DNA of 43,417 bases from positions 1 to 43,417 of the forward strand of contig CADBQN010000083.1 in the NCBI GenBank assembly GCA_902796855.1, given 5' to 3'. The notes under the pieces were generated by a model, which ran no database searches, was not told where the DNA came from, and was given only the letters and a program-made list of their open reading frames with translations. Below, in pieces: positions 7,005 through 15,535 of the stretch. The position numbers and the translations under genes were made by a program. The stretch comes from an uncultured Bacillota bacterium (GTDB lineage Bacteria; Bacillota; Dehalobacteriia; UBA7702). The number at the start of each line of letters is the position of its first letter. The stretch's first letter is position 1.

Positions 7005-8612
7005 ATGAAAAAAGTATTGAAAACCCTGCTGGTCACCGCCGTCGCCTGTGCCCTGCCCTTCGCCTTCGCGGCCTGCGGCAGCGGCGATTCCGGCAGTGAC
7101 AGCGACACCACCGACACAAGTTCCGTCGTCATTACGATGGACCCCGAATCCGAACCCGCTGCCGGCTTCGACCCGATCATGGGCTGGGCCGCCGGGGAAC
7201 ACACCCACGATCCCCTCTTCCAAAGCACTCTGCTGATAACGGAAGACGACATCACCATCGGCTATGACGCCGCGACGGAATATGCTATTTCCGATGACGG
7301 CCTCACCTGGACCTTTAAGATCCGCGACGACATCACCTACACCGACGGCGAACCTCTCGTCGCCTCCGACGTCGCATTTACCTACAACGAAGCCATGAAG
7401 CAGGCCACGGAAACCGACCTTTCCATGCTGGACAACGTTGAGGCGCCCGACGACACCACCGTCGTCTTTCATCTCAACAAACCCTATTCCGCGTTCTGTT
7501 ACGTCGCCGCCGTTGTCGGTATCGTCCCCGAACACGCCTACGACGAAAACTACGGCGAAAACCCCGTCGGTTCCGGCCGCTACATTCTGAAACAGTGGAA
7601 CAAGGGCGAACAGCTCATTCTCGAAGCCAATCCCGATTATTACGGCGAAGAGCCCGCCATCAGCAAAGTCACCGTCGTTTTCATGGATGAGGAAGCCTCC
7701 TACGCCGCCGCCAAAAGCGGTCAGGTCGATCTGGCCTATACCGAACCGGCTTATTCCCAGTCTCCCGTCAAGGGATACGAACTCATCGCCTTTGATTCCG
7801 TCGATATCCGCGGCATCAACATGCCCTGCGTTCCCTCGGGCGCCGAAACCCCCAAAGACAAAGACGGCATCAGCTATCCCGCCGGCAACGACGTCACCTG
7901 TGAACGCGCCATCCGGCAGGCCCTGGCTTACGCCATCGACCGGGACGCCATTGTTGAGGACGTCCTCTACGGCTACGGCACCCCCGCTTACAGCGACTGC
8001 CTCGGCGAACCCTGGGACAACCCCGACATGATCGTCCAATACGATCCCGAAAAGGCGAAATCCATCATGGAAGACGACGGCTGGACCTTAAACGATGAGG
8101 GCATCTACGAAAAAGACGGCAAAACCGCCGAATTCGAGCTGCTCTACATGGCCAACAATTCCGCCCGCACCGGTATTGCCATGGCCGTTGTCGAAATGGC
8201 CAAAAAAGTCGGCATTGCCATTACGCCCGTCGGTAAAAGCTGGGATGAGATTTCCTCGCTCTATTATGAAACGCCCCACGTTTTCGGCGCCGGGATGCAC
8301 TCTCCTTCCGGCGTCATCAGCCACTATTACAGCGACACGGATACCGTGAACGGCGCCATGTACAGCAACGAGGAAGTAAACGCCGAAATCGAAAAAGCCC
8401 TCGCCGCCGACAGCGTCGAAGCGTCGTATCCCTACTGGATCTCCGCCCAGAATCAGGTCAGCCCCGATAACGACAGTCCCTGGATCTGGATCTGCGAAAT
8501 TCAGCACCTCTACTTCGCCAAAGACGGCCTGAACGTCGTCGACCATAAGATCCATCCTCACGGCTACGGCTGGACCATCTTAAACAACGTCCACAATTGG
8601 TCCTGGGACTGA
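7005..8612 (+). CDS. ABC importer substrate-binding lipoprotein, family 5 (peptide/nickel type)
   Basis: A 535-residue extracytoplasmic binding protein. It has a lipoprotein signal peptide with the lipobox FAAC (lipidated Cys24) and a Ser/Gly/Asp-rich tether. The body shows family 5 (DppA/OppA/NikA) features: YAISDDGLTWTFKIRDDI..TDGEPLVASDVAFTY near 87-130, NPVGSGRYILKQW, and RQALAYAIDRDAI. It should capture a small ligand and hand it to the permeases encoded just downstream. The ligand cannot be decided between di/oligopeptides and a nickel or metal chelate. A peptide role would suit the aminopeptidase encoded next to the operon. The ATG follows AGGAG at good spacing. Confidence 0.85.
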   Translation: MKKVLKTLLVTAVACALPFAFAACGSGDSGSDSDTTDTSSVVITMDPESEPAAGFDPIMGWAAGEHTHDPLFQSTLLITEDDITIGYDAATEYAISDDGLTWTFKIRDDITYTDGEPLVASDVAFTYNEAMKQATETDLSMLDNVEAPDDTTVVFHLNKPYSAFCYVAAVVGIVPEHAYDENYGENPVGSGRYILKQWNKGEQLILEANPDYYGEEPAISKVTVVFMDEEASYAAAKSGQVDLAYTEPAYSQSPVKGYELIAFDSVDIRGINMPCVPSGAETPKDKDGISYPAGNDVTCERAIRQALAYAIDRDAIVEDVLYGYGTPAYSDCLGEPWDNPDMIVQYDPEKAKSIMEDDGWTLNDEGIYEKDGKTAEFELLYMANNSARTGIAMAVVEMAKKVGIAITPVGKSWDEISSLYYETPHVFGAGMHSPSGVISHYYSDTDTVNGAMYSNEEVNAEIEKALAADSVEASYPYWISAQNQVSPDNDSPWIWICEIQHLYFAKDGLNVVDHKIHPHGYGWTILNNVHNWSWD

Positions 8613-8918
8613 CCAAAGCGAAGCAAAAATGACAGGCGTGAAAAGACGCCCTTTCGGCAAAGGACAAAAGAACGCGGCGAACCGTTTTTCCTCCATCAGC
8701 TCACGACGAGAAGTGAAATGAATCTCCCTTCATCTTGACGCGCCGCCTCCTTCAGCCCATAAAGGTTTCTTTTCACGTTTTCCAAGAGAGAGAAGGACGT
8801 CTCCCACAGCGGCCCGAAATCAAGGCCAGGATGAAAAACAGCGTTTCATCACCGCCGGGAGGCGTCCGCCCTCTCTCCATCGACTCAAAAAACACCCACC
8901 AAAACGGAGCGATATCAT
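8613..8918 (+). other. Spacer between binding-protein and permease genes, with hairpin
   Basis: No gene seen. A short hairpin GGCGT-GAAAAG-ACGCC (8635-8650) followed by CTTTC lies just after the stop codon. This is the usual position for a partial terminator or RNA-stabilising stem that keeps the binding protein more abundant than the membrane parts. The remainder shows no promoter of good quality. GGAG sits nine bases before the permease ATG. Confidence 0.5.
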
Positions 8919-9914
8919 ATGGGAATTCAGATCGGAAAATTCATCGGCGTCAACATCGCCAAAGCTGTTTTGCTCATCATCGCCATCAGTGTCGTTTGTT
9001 TTATTCTCGTCTCGGCCTCTCCGGTGGATCCCGTCCGGGCCTACGTCGGCGAAGTCGGCATGGCGAATATGAGCCAAGAAGCTTTGCAGCAACTCAACGA
9101 CTATTTTGGCGTCAACACCCCCTTCTGGGAACGTTATTTCAACTGGCTCGGGGATTTCGTCCGCGGCGACATGGGCCAGTCCCTCATCTACCGACAGCCC
9201 GTCGCTGACGTCATCGGCGTCAAATTCATCAACTCCATGGCACTGATGATTACCGCCTGGATCATCTCCGGTATCCTCGGTTTCATCCTGGGGATCATCG
9301 CCGGAATGCGCCGGGGAAGCGCCGCGGACAAGCTGATTAAAGGCTACTCCCTGCTCCTCGCCAGCACGCCCTCGTTCTGGCTGGCGCTGATCATGCTGAT
9401 GATCTTTGCCGTGTGGCTGCAGTGGCTGCCCATCGGGCTCAGCGTCCCCATCGGTGTAGACGCCTCCGAGGTATCCATCTTTGACACGGCGCGTCACCTG
9501 ATTCTGCCGGCGCTGACGCTGAGCGTCATCGGCGTCGCCAACATCGCGCTGCATACCAGGGAAAAAGTCATCGACGTCATGGAAGCTGATTACATCGTTT
9601 ACGCCAGGGCCTGCGGCGAAAGCACAAGGCAGATCCTAAAGAACCATGGCTTACGAAATATCCTGCTCCCCGCCATTACCCTGCAGTTCGCCTCCTTCAG
9701 TGAAATTTTCGGCGGCAGTGTTTTGGTGGAACAGGTCTTTTCCTACCCCGGCCTGGGGAACGCCGCCGTTTCCGCCGGTCTTTCCGGCGATGTGCCGATG
9801 TTGCTGGGCATCGCCGTCATCAGCGCCGCTCTCGTTTTCACCGGCAACCTCATCGCCAACATTCTCTACGGTGTCATCGACCCGAGGATAAGGAGGTCTA
9901 TGCTTCATGAATGA
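8919..9914 (+). CDS. ABC importer permease, DppB/OppB/NikB type
   Basis: A 331-residue inner membrane permease of the binding-protein-dependent family. The N-terminal helix (about 8-30) carries the family signature ISVVCFILVSASPVDPVRAYVG. There are five further hydrophobic segments, and the cytoplasmic EAA loop that docks on the ATPase reads YIVYARACGESTRQILKNHG near 225-245. It pairs with the next gene product to form the channel. The stop codon overlaps the start of that gene, so the two are translationally coupled. Its last codons contain AAGGAGG, the ribosome binding site of the next gene. Confidence 0.87.
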   Translation: MGIQIGKFIGVNIAKAVLLIIAISVVCFILVSASPVDPVRAYVGEVGMANMSQEALQQLNDYFGVNTPFWERYFNWLGDFVRGDMGQSLIYRQPVADVIGVKFINSMALMITAWIISGILGFILGIIAGMRRGSAADKLIKGYSLLLASTPSFWLALIMLMIFAVWLQWLPIGLSVPIGVDASEVSIFDTARHLILPALTLSVIGVANIALHTREKVIDVMEADYIVYARACGESTRQILKNHGLRNILLPAITLQFASFSEIFGGSVLVEQVFSYPGLGNAAVSAGLSGDVPMLLGIAVISAALVFTGNLIANILYGVIDPRIRRSMLHE

Positions 9915-10773
9915 CGTTCACGCCGTCCCCGTTCTGCAAAGGGCGAAAAAGGCCCGGTTCAGCCTGAGAAAAAGAACCATCGCCGTGCTCGTCCTCACCG
10001 TCGGGTTCTTGCTGACCATCACCGTCGCCGGGGTCCTCTGCGGCGACGCGGCCGTCACGACGGATTTCACGCAGAAAAATTTCGCGCCCTCCTTCGCCGA
10101 TCCCTTCGGCACCGACTGGCTCGGCCGCGACATGCTGGCCAGAACGCTCCGCGGCCTCTCCATCAGCATTTTCATTGGCCTCGGCGCTTCAACGGTCAGC
10201 GCCGTCATCGCCCTGATTCTGGGGACGATGGCGGCGACGCTGGGCAGCAAGGTCGACGCCGTCATTACGTGGCTTGTCGACCTGCTGATGGGGATCCCCC
10301 ATCTGCTGCTGCTGATCCTCATCTCATTCGCTCTCGGCAAAGGCACCGTCGGCGTCATCGTCGCCGTGGCTTTGAGTCACTGGCCCAGCCTGACGCGGGT
10401 GCTGCGCGGGGAGATTCTACAGATCAAAGAAGAGGACTACGTAAAAATCGCGCGGAAGATGGGACAATCCCGCTGGCAGATTGCCGTAAAACACATTTTG
10501 CCCCACATTTTTCCCCAGTTCCTCGTCGGTTTGATCCTTCTCTTCCCCCACGCCATTCTCCACGAAGCCTCCATCACCTTTTTAGGCTTCGGTCTGCCGC
10601 CGGAACAGCCCGGCATCGGCAACATCCTCTCGGAGAGCATGAGCTACCTGTCGATGGGCATGTGGTGGCTGGCCGTTTTCCCCGGCGTCGCGCTGCTGCT
10701 CACGGTCATTCTCTTTGACACTGCCGGCGGCAATCTCCGCAAACTGATCGATCCGTTCAGCGCCCAGGATTAA
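9907..10773 (+). CDS. ABC importer permease, DppC/OppC/NikC type
   Basis: A 288-residue second permease. The N-terminal helix (about 22-46) is followed by the periplasmic-side motif HPFGTDxLGRDxLxR, here DPFGTDWLGRDMLARTLRG (about 67-86), which defines the DppC/OppC group. The EAA loop is DYVKIARKMGQSRWQIAVKH near 178-197. The start ATG lies inside the end of the preceding permease gene (8-base overlap) behind AAGGAGG, so both should be made in equal amounts. Confidence 0.88.
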   Translation: MNDVHAVPVLQRAKKARFSLRKRTIAVLVLTVGFLLTITVAGVLCGDAAVTTDFTQKNFAPSFADPFGTDWLGRDMLARTLRGLSISIFIGLGASTVSAVIALILGTMAATLGSKVDAVITWLVDLLMGIPHLLLLILISFALGKGTVGVIVAVALSHWPSLTRVLRGEILQIKEEDYVKIARKMGQSRWQIAVKHILPHIFPQFLVGLILLFPHAILHEASITFLGFGLPPEQPGIGNILSESMSYLSMGMWWLAVFPGVALLLTVILFDTAGGNLRKLIDPFSAQD

Positions 10774-10784
10774 GGAGGTCCCGT

Positions 10785-11762
10785 ATGGAAAAAACAAAAG
10801 AAATACTGAACATCGAAGACCTCTGCATTTCCTTTGAACAGTACGAAAAAGGTCTCCGCCGCGTGGAGCTCAACGTTATCACCAATCTCAGCGTCAATGT
10901 AGGAGAAGGCGAAATCGTCGCCGTCGTCGGTTCCAGCGGTTCAGGGAAAAGTTTGCTGGCCCACGCCGTACTGGGCCTGCTGCCCAAAAACGCCAATGTC
11001 CGCGGCCGCGTTTCCTTCCGGGGAGAACTGCTGACGGCGGAACGCATCCGCGAGCTCCGGGGCAAAGAAATCTGTCTCGTTCCGCAAAGCGTCAGCTATC
11101 TGGATCCGCTGATGAAAGTCGGAGCCCAGGTGCGTCACAGCCGCGGCGACGAGGATTCAATCAAAAGACAGGAACGTCTCTTCGGCGATTACTCCCTCAA
11201 ACAGAAAACCGCCGGACTGTATCCTTTTGAGCTTTCCGGTGGCATGGCCCGGCGGATCCTGCTGGCCTCGGCGCTGATGGAAAGCCCCAAACTGATCATC
11301 GCCGACGAGCCCACTCCCGGTCTCGATCTGCCCCTGGCCAAAAAGGCCATGGCCGATTTCCGTTCCTTCGCCGATGAGGGGAACGGCGTTCTGCTCATCA
11401 CCCACGATATAGAGCTCGCCCTGGAAGTGGCCGACCGCATCGCCGTTTTCTACGCCGGAACGACGGTGGAGGAAGCCCTGGTCAGCGACTTTGAAAGGGA
11501 GGAAACGCTGCGCCACCCCTATACCAAGGCGCTGTGGCGGGCCTTTCCCCGCCGGGGGTTTCAGGCGCTGGACGGGGTTCAGCCTTACGTAAAGGACATG
11601 CCCGCGGGCTGTCCCTTCGCTCCCCGCTGCGGTCTGGCCGGTCCGGAATGCGCCGGGGAAATTCCCCTCCGCGCCGCCGCCGGAGGCACCGTCCGCTGTG
11701 TCCGGTTCTCCGGCGGTGAAGAAATAAACGGCGGCAAGGAGGCAAAAAGCAATGAGGCTTGA
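10785..11762 (+). CDS. ABC importer ATPase, DppD/OppD/NikD type
   Basis: A 325-residue nucleotide-binding subunit. Walker A is GSSGSGKS (49-56), the signature is LSGGMARR (about 150), and Walker B ends in LIIADEPT. After about residue 245 it has the C-terminal oligopeptide-transporter extension with the paired cysteine motif CPFAPRCGLAGPEC. The signature reads LSGGMA where LSGGMxQR is usual, a mild deviation. TAAGGAGG precedes the ATG. It forms a heterodimer with the shorter ATPase encoded next, whose gene overlaps the end of this one. Confidence 0.87.
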   Translation: MEKTKEILNIEDLCISFEQYEKGLRRVELNVITNLSVNVGEGEIVAVVGSSGSGKSLLAHAVLGLLPKNANVRGRVSFRGELLTAERIRELRGKEICLVPQSVSYLDPLMKVGAQVRHSRGDEDSIKRQERLFGDYSLKQKTAGLYPFELSGGMARRILLASALMESPKLIIADEPTPGLDLPLAKKAMADFRSFADEGNGVLLITHDIELALEVADRIAVFYAGTTVEEALVSDFEREETLRHPYTKALWRAFPRRGFQALDGVQPYVKDMPAGCPFAPRCGLAGPECAGEIPLRAAAGGTVRCVRFSGGEEINGGKEAKSNEA

Positions 11763-12354
11763 AGCAAAAGACATCACCTTCGGTTACGAAAAAGACAGAC
11801 CCATTCTGAACCGGGTCAGCCTCACCGTCCGGGAAACGGAGCGCGTGGCCCTTTCCGCCCCCAGCGGATTCGGCAAAACCACGCTCTGCCGCCTTTTGGC
11901 CGGTTATGAGGAGCCCTGGTCCGGCCAGATTCTCCTCGACGGCAGACCGCTGCCGAAAAAGGGATACTGCCCGGTGCAAATGATCTGGCAGCATCCGGAA
12001 CGCGCCGTCGATCCCGCGATCCGCATCGGGGATACCCTGGCGCAGTGTCCCGATCTCGACCCCGCCGTCATTGAGGGGCTGGGAATCGAAAAGGACTGGT
12101 ATCACCGTTTTCCCGGAGAGCTTTCCGGCGGAGAAATCCAGCGTTTCTGCATCGCCGCCGCGCTGGGCGGCGGGACCCGATTTCTCATCGCCGATGAAAT
12201 CAGCACCATGCTGGATCTCATCACCCAGAGTCAGATCTGGTGCTTTCTCCTTGCCGAGACGGAGAAAAGAAAGATCGGCATGGCCATTGTTTCCCACAGC
12301 GAGGATTTGACGAACCGCGTCGCCACAAGAATCATCCGCATGGACAGAAGATAA
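11752..12354 (+). CDS. ABC importer ATPase, short DppF/NikE type
   Basis: A 200-residue ATPase domain. Walker A is PSGFGKTT (about 38-45), the signature is LSGGEIQR, and Walker B ends FLIADEIS, so the residue after the catalytic Glu is Ile rather than Pro. It lacks the C-terminal oligopeptide extension, being well under the 310-330 residues of DppF/OppF and closer in length to the shortest NikE-like proteins. The ATG overlaps the end of the preceding ATPase gene, so it is the last member of a five-gene importer operon, which stops at the terminator 27 bases later. Confidence 0.83.
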   Translation: MRLEAKDITFGYEKDRPILNRVSLTVRETERVALSAPSGFGKTTLCRLLAGYEEPWSGQILLDGRPLPKKGYCPVQMIWQHPERAVDPAIRIGDTLAQCPDLDPAVIEGLGIEKDWYHRFPGELSGGEIQRFCIAAALGGGTRFLIADEISTMLDLITQSQIWCFLLAETEKRKIGMAIVSHSEDLTNRVATRIIRMDRR

Positions 12355-12380
12355 AGCCCTCCGCGAACGCTCCCCCCGAG

Positions 12381-12419
12381 CCGCCGAAAACCGCCTGAGC
12401 CGCGGTTTCGGCGGTTTTT
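12381..12419 (+). terminator. Intrinsic terminator of the ABC importer operon
   Basis: CCGCCGAAAACCGC pairs with GCGGTTTCGGCGG (one bulged A), followed by TTTTT. Confidence 0.85.
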
Positions 12420-12428
12420 AAAAACAAT

Positions 12429-12457
12429 GGACTATGAACCTTGTTTTATGGTATAAT
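12429..12457 (+). promoter_or_regulatory. Probable extended -10 promoter for the aminopeptidase gene
   Basis: TATAAT at 12452-12457 is preceded by TGG, giving an extended -10 element. The -35 region is poor. It lies after the importer terminator and about 62 bases before the aminopeptidase start. Confidence 0.55.
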
Positions 12458-12519
12458 ATTTAAGGAAGCGCTGAACGACTCAGCCCTTCCTTTACCAAAA
12501 CTTTGATCGGAGGCACACC

Positions 12520-13644
12520 ATGAAAGACCCCAGAAGTCAAAAATTAGCTCAGTTACTGATTCGATATTCCACTCACCTTCAGCCGGGAGAGAAAGTCCTC
12601 ATCGACTGCATCGGCGACTGCGCCGATCTCTGCAAAGACATCATCGAGGAAGCCTATAAAGCCGGCGGCATTCCCTTTATCAACGTGGAGAACCCCGTTC
12701 TGAACGCCGCCATTCTGAAACAGGCTCCGGAAGAATCCTTCACGACCCAGCGTCAATGGGAAGAACTGCGCATGAAGGAAATGGACGCCTACATCGGCGT
12801 CCGGGCGACGAACAACAGCTACACCCTAAAGAGCGTCCCGCCCCGCCAGCACGAACTCCAGTCGACGCTGCTCTGGGAACCGGTCCACGGCAAAATCCGG
12901 GTGCCGAAAACAAAGTGGGTCATCCTCCGCTATCCCAACGACTCCATGGCCCAGATGGCGGAAATGTCCACGGAAGATTTTGAGGATTATTTCTTCAACG
13001 TCTGCACCGTGGATTACGAAAAGATGTCCCGTTCCATGGATCCTTTAAAGGAACTGATGGAACGGACGGACAAAGTCCGCATCACCGGCCCCGGCACTGA
13101 CCTGACTTTCTCCATCAAGGGGATTCCCGCCGTGAAGTGCGACGGCGAAAAGAACATCCCCGACGGCGAAGTCTACACCGCCCCGGTGAAGGACAGCGTC
13201 AACGGTACCATCCGCTATAACACCCCCTCCCCCTATGACGGATTTGTCTTTAAGGACATGACGCTGACCTTTGAAAACGGAAAGATCGTCCGGGCCGAAT
13301 CCAACGACAGCGCGCGCTGCAACGCCATTTTCGACACCGACGCGGGCAGCCGTTATGTCGGCGAATTCTCCTTCGGGCTCAACCCCCAGATTCACGACGC
13401 CATGGGCGATATCCTCTTTGATGAGAAAATCGCCGGTTCCATCCACTTCACCCCCGGCGCTTCCTACGACGACGCCTTCAACGGCAATGAGAGCGCCGTC
13501 CACTGGGATCTGGTACTGATCCAGACGAAGGAATACGGCGGCGGCGAGATCTGGTTCGACGACGTGCTCATCCGCAAAGACGGCTTCTTCGTCCTTGACG
13601 AGCTCAAGGGGCTGAACCCGCCCGAAACCACGGAAAAAGACTGA
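12520..13644 (+). CDS. M29-family metallo-aminopeptidase
   Basis: A 374-residue cytoplasmic aminopeptidase of the thermophilic aminopeptidase family (AmpS/PepS/AmpT). It removes N-terminal residues from peptides using two metal ions. The expected ligands are visible in order: Glu217 (IPDGEVYTAP), Glu282 (VGEFSFGLNP), His309 (SIHFTPG), His328 (VHWDL) and Asp347 or Asp348 (IWFDDVLI). Length is slightly below the usual 400-410. It has its own promoter but follows the peptide/nickel-type importer directly, which fits breakdown of imported peptides. CGGAGG precedes the ATG. Confidence 0.9.
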   Translation: MKDPRSQKLAQLLIRYSTHLQPGEKVLIDCIGDCADLCKDIIEEAYKAGGIPFINVENPVLNAAILKQAPEESFTTQRQWEELRMKEMDAYIGVRATNNSYTLKSVPPRQHELQSTLLWEPVHGKIRVPKTKWVILRYPNDSMAQMAEMSTEDFEDYFFNVCTVDYEKMSRSMDPLKELMERTDKVRITGPGTDLTFSIKGIPAVKCDGEKNIPDGEVYTAPVKDSVNGTIRYNTPSPYDGFVFKDMTLTFENGKIVRAESNDSARCNAIFDTDAGSRYVGEFSFGLNPQIHDAMGDILFDEKIAGSIHFTPGASYDDAFNGNESAVHWDLVLIQTKEYGGGEIWFDDVLIRKDGFFVLDELKGLNPPETTEKD

Positions 13645-13679
13645 GAGCGCAAATCTCACGAAAGAATGGTTGTGATGAA

Positions 13680-15347
13680 ATGAAAAAAGATACGTCCGTA
13701 AAAATCACCATCGACGGCAAGGAATACATCTTTCCTTACGGAAGCCGCCTCTCCTCCATTTTGGCGTCCTTCGGCGCCATGGAAATTCCCGTCGTCGGCG
13801 CCTTTGTCAACGGCTACGTCCGCGGCCTCTACTACACCATCGTCGTCGACTGCGACCTCGCCTGGATCGACCTGACGACGAATCTCGGCCGCAGCATCTA
13901 CCGAAACAGCCAGCGGCTGATGCTGGTGGCCGCCCACAACAAAATTTTTCCCGAACGCACCCTCTACATCAAACACACGCTGGGCGACGGCAGCTACTGC
14001 GAAAGCCGGGGCAGAAAAAAATTCAGTGACGAGATGCGGCTGGAGCTGAAAGCGGAGATGCAGCGGCTCATCGACGAGGCCGTGCCCATCGAGCACCGCT
14101 CCATCTTTTTGGAAGACGCCAAGGCCCTTTATCACAAGCGCGGCGAACGCATGCAGGAGGAAGTCGTCGCCGCCTCGAGTAAAGACAAGTTCAATTTCTA
14201 CGAAATCGACACCACCGTTGAGGGCTTTCACGGCACCGTCGTCACCAACTGCTCCCTGCTGCCGATCTTCGACCTCACCGCCTTCGACCGCGGCTTTATC
14301 CTGCGGGCGCCGACAGCGGCAAACCCCAATTCCATCGCACCGAACCTGTCCATTCAGCGCATCGGTTCCCTGTTCCTCCATTTTGACCATTGGGCCGAGT
14401 CGCTGAAAATCAGCAACGTCGGCGAGCTGAACCACACCATCCGCCACGGCAGCGTCTCCCAGCTCATCGAGATGGCGGAAACGATGCAGATGCAGAATAT
14501 CTTTGATATCGGCCGGGAGATCATTGACGACATCGAGAATATCCGCGTTCTCCTCATCGCCGGCCCCTCGTCCTCGGGGAAAACGACGTTCTCCCACAAA
14601 CTGAGCATGTTCTTCAAAATCAACGGCATTGAGCCGGTCACGCTGGCCACCGACGACTATTTTGTCGACCGGGAGCACACGCCGGTGGACGAAAACGGCA
14701 ATTACGATTTTGAAGCGCTGGAATGCGTCGATCTGCAGCGCCTTGACGAGGACCTGAAGAGCCTCATCGACGGCAACGTGACGGAAACGCCGATCTTCGA
14801 TTTCATGAAGGGTGAGCGCAAAAAAGAGACCCGCAGAATGAAGATGAACGAGCGTCAGATTCTCGTCATCGAGGGGATCCACTGCCTCAACGAACGCATC
14901 GCCGGCAATATCCCGGCCAAAAACAAACGCCGTCTGTTTATGAGCGTCCTGACCCAGCTGAGCCTCGACCGCTACAACCCCATTTCCAGCACGGACAACC
15001 GGCTGCTGCGGCGGATGACCCGGGATAAGGCTACCCGCAACACCTCTCCGGCGGAAACGATCATGCGCTGGGAATCGGTGCAGCACGGCGAGAACATCAA
15101 CATCACGCCCTACCGGGAAAACGCCGATTTCTTCTGCAACACCTCCCTCATCTACGAAATGGCGGTGCTGAAGCCCTTCATCGAACCGGCGCTGATGGCA
15201 ATCACCCCGGATCAGCAGGCCTACAACGAGGCCAAGCGCCTTTTGGCCATTCTCGATCTGATGCTCCCCATCGACGCGGCGCAGGTACCGCCCAATTCCC
15301 TCCTGCGGGAATTCATCGGCGGCTCCGCTTTTTCCGATCAAATTTAA
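13680..15347 (+). CDS. TGS-like plus uridine kinase-like protein (nucleoside kinase family)
   Basis: A 555-residue protein of a type common in Clostridia. Residues about 5-70 form a TGS/ubiquitin-like domain (VKITIDGKEYIFPYGS). About 75-250 resembles the editing/linker region found in threonyl-tRNA synthetase relatives. From about 288 there is a P-loop kinase domain of the phosphoribulokinase/uridine kinase family with Walker A GPSSSGKT (295-302) and a DDYFVDRE segment that matches the substrate-binding region of uridine kinases. The predicted activity is phosphorylation of a nucleoside or related compound; the real substrate is not known. The ribosome binding site is weak. The gene follows the aminopeptidase by 35 bases and could share its transcript, and a strong terminator follows. 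Confidence 0.8.
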   Translation: MKKDTSVKITIDGKEYIFPYGSRLSSILASFGAMEIPVVGAFVNGYVRGLYYTIVVDCDLAWIDLTTNLGRSIYRNSQRLMLVAAHNKIFPERTLYIKHTLGDGSYCESRGRKKFSDEMRLELKAEMQRLIDEAVPIEHRSIFLEDAKALYHKRGERMQEEVVAASSKDKFNFYEIDTTVEGFHGTVVTNCSLLPIFDLTAFDRGFILRAPTAANPNSIAPNLSIQRIGSLFLHFDHWAESLKISNVGELNHTIRHGSVSQLIEMAETMQMQNIFDIGREIIDDIENIRVLLIAGPSSSGKTTFSHKLSMFFKINGIEPVTLATDDYFVDREHTPVDENGNYDFEALECVDLQRLDEDLKSLIDGNVTETPIFDFMKGERKKETRRMKMNERQILVIEGIHCLNERIAGNIPAKNKRRLFMSVLTQLSLDRYNPISSTDNRLLRRMTRDKATRNTSPAETIMRWESVQHGENINITPYRENADFFCNTSLIYEMAVLKPFIEPALMAITPDQQAYNEAKRLLAILDLMLPIDAAQVPPNSLLREFIGGSAFSDQI

Positions 15348-15357
15348 ATCCATCCGG

Positions 15358-15391
15358 CGCGGCGGTCTTCATGACCGCCGCGTTTTCTTTT
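15358..15391 (+). terminator. Strong intrinsic terminator
   Basis: CGCGGCGGTC and GACCGCCGCG form a perfect 10-bp stem with loop TTCAT, followed by TTTTCTTTT. It ends the kinase-like transcript. Confidence 0.9.
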
Positions 15392-15535
15392 CCCCTCCTC
15401 TCCCCCTTCGCCTGACACAAAAAAGACAGAAAAAAAAGAGGTTTCGCTCTTTATTTCGGCGCGCTTTTATGGTACACTGTTACTATAAACAGCCTGTTAG
15501 CGCATATTATCCGACCGAAGAAGAAGGTTTTTGTC

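Noticed and set aside
6682-7008. Small plus-strand coding frame overlapping the importer leader
   Set aside because: It begins inside the small RNA, crosses its terminator, and its product is Arg/Lys/Thr-rich with no recognisable feature.
13656-15353. Open frame of about 565 codons on the minus strand opposite the kinase-like gene
   Set aside because: It mirrors the real plus-strand gene, lacks a ribosome binding site, and shows no domain.
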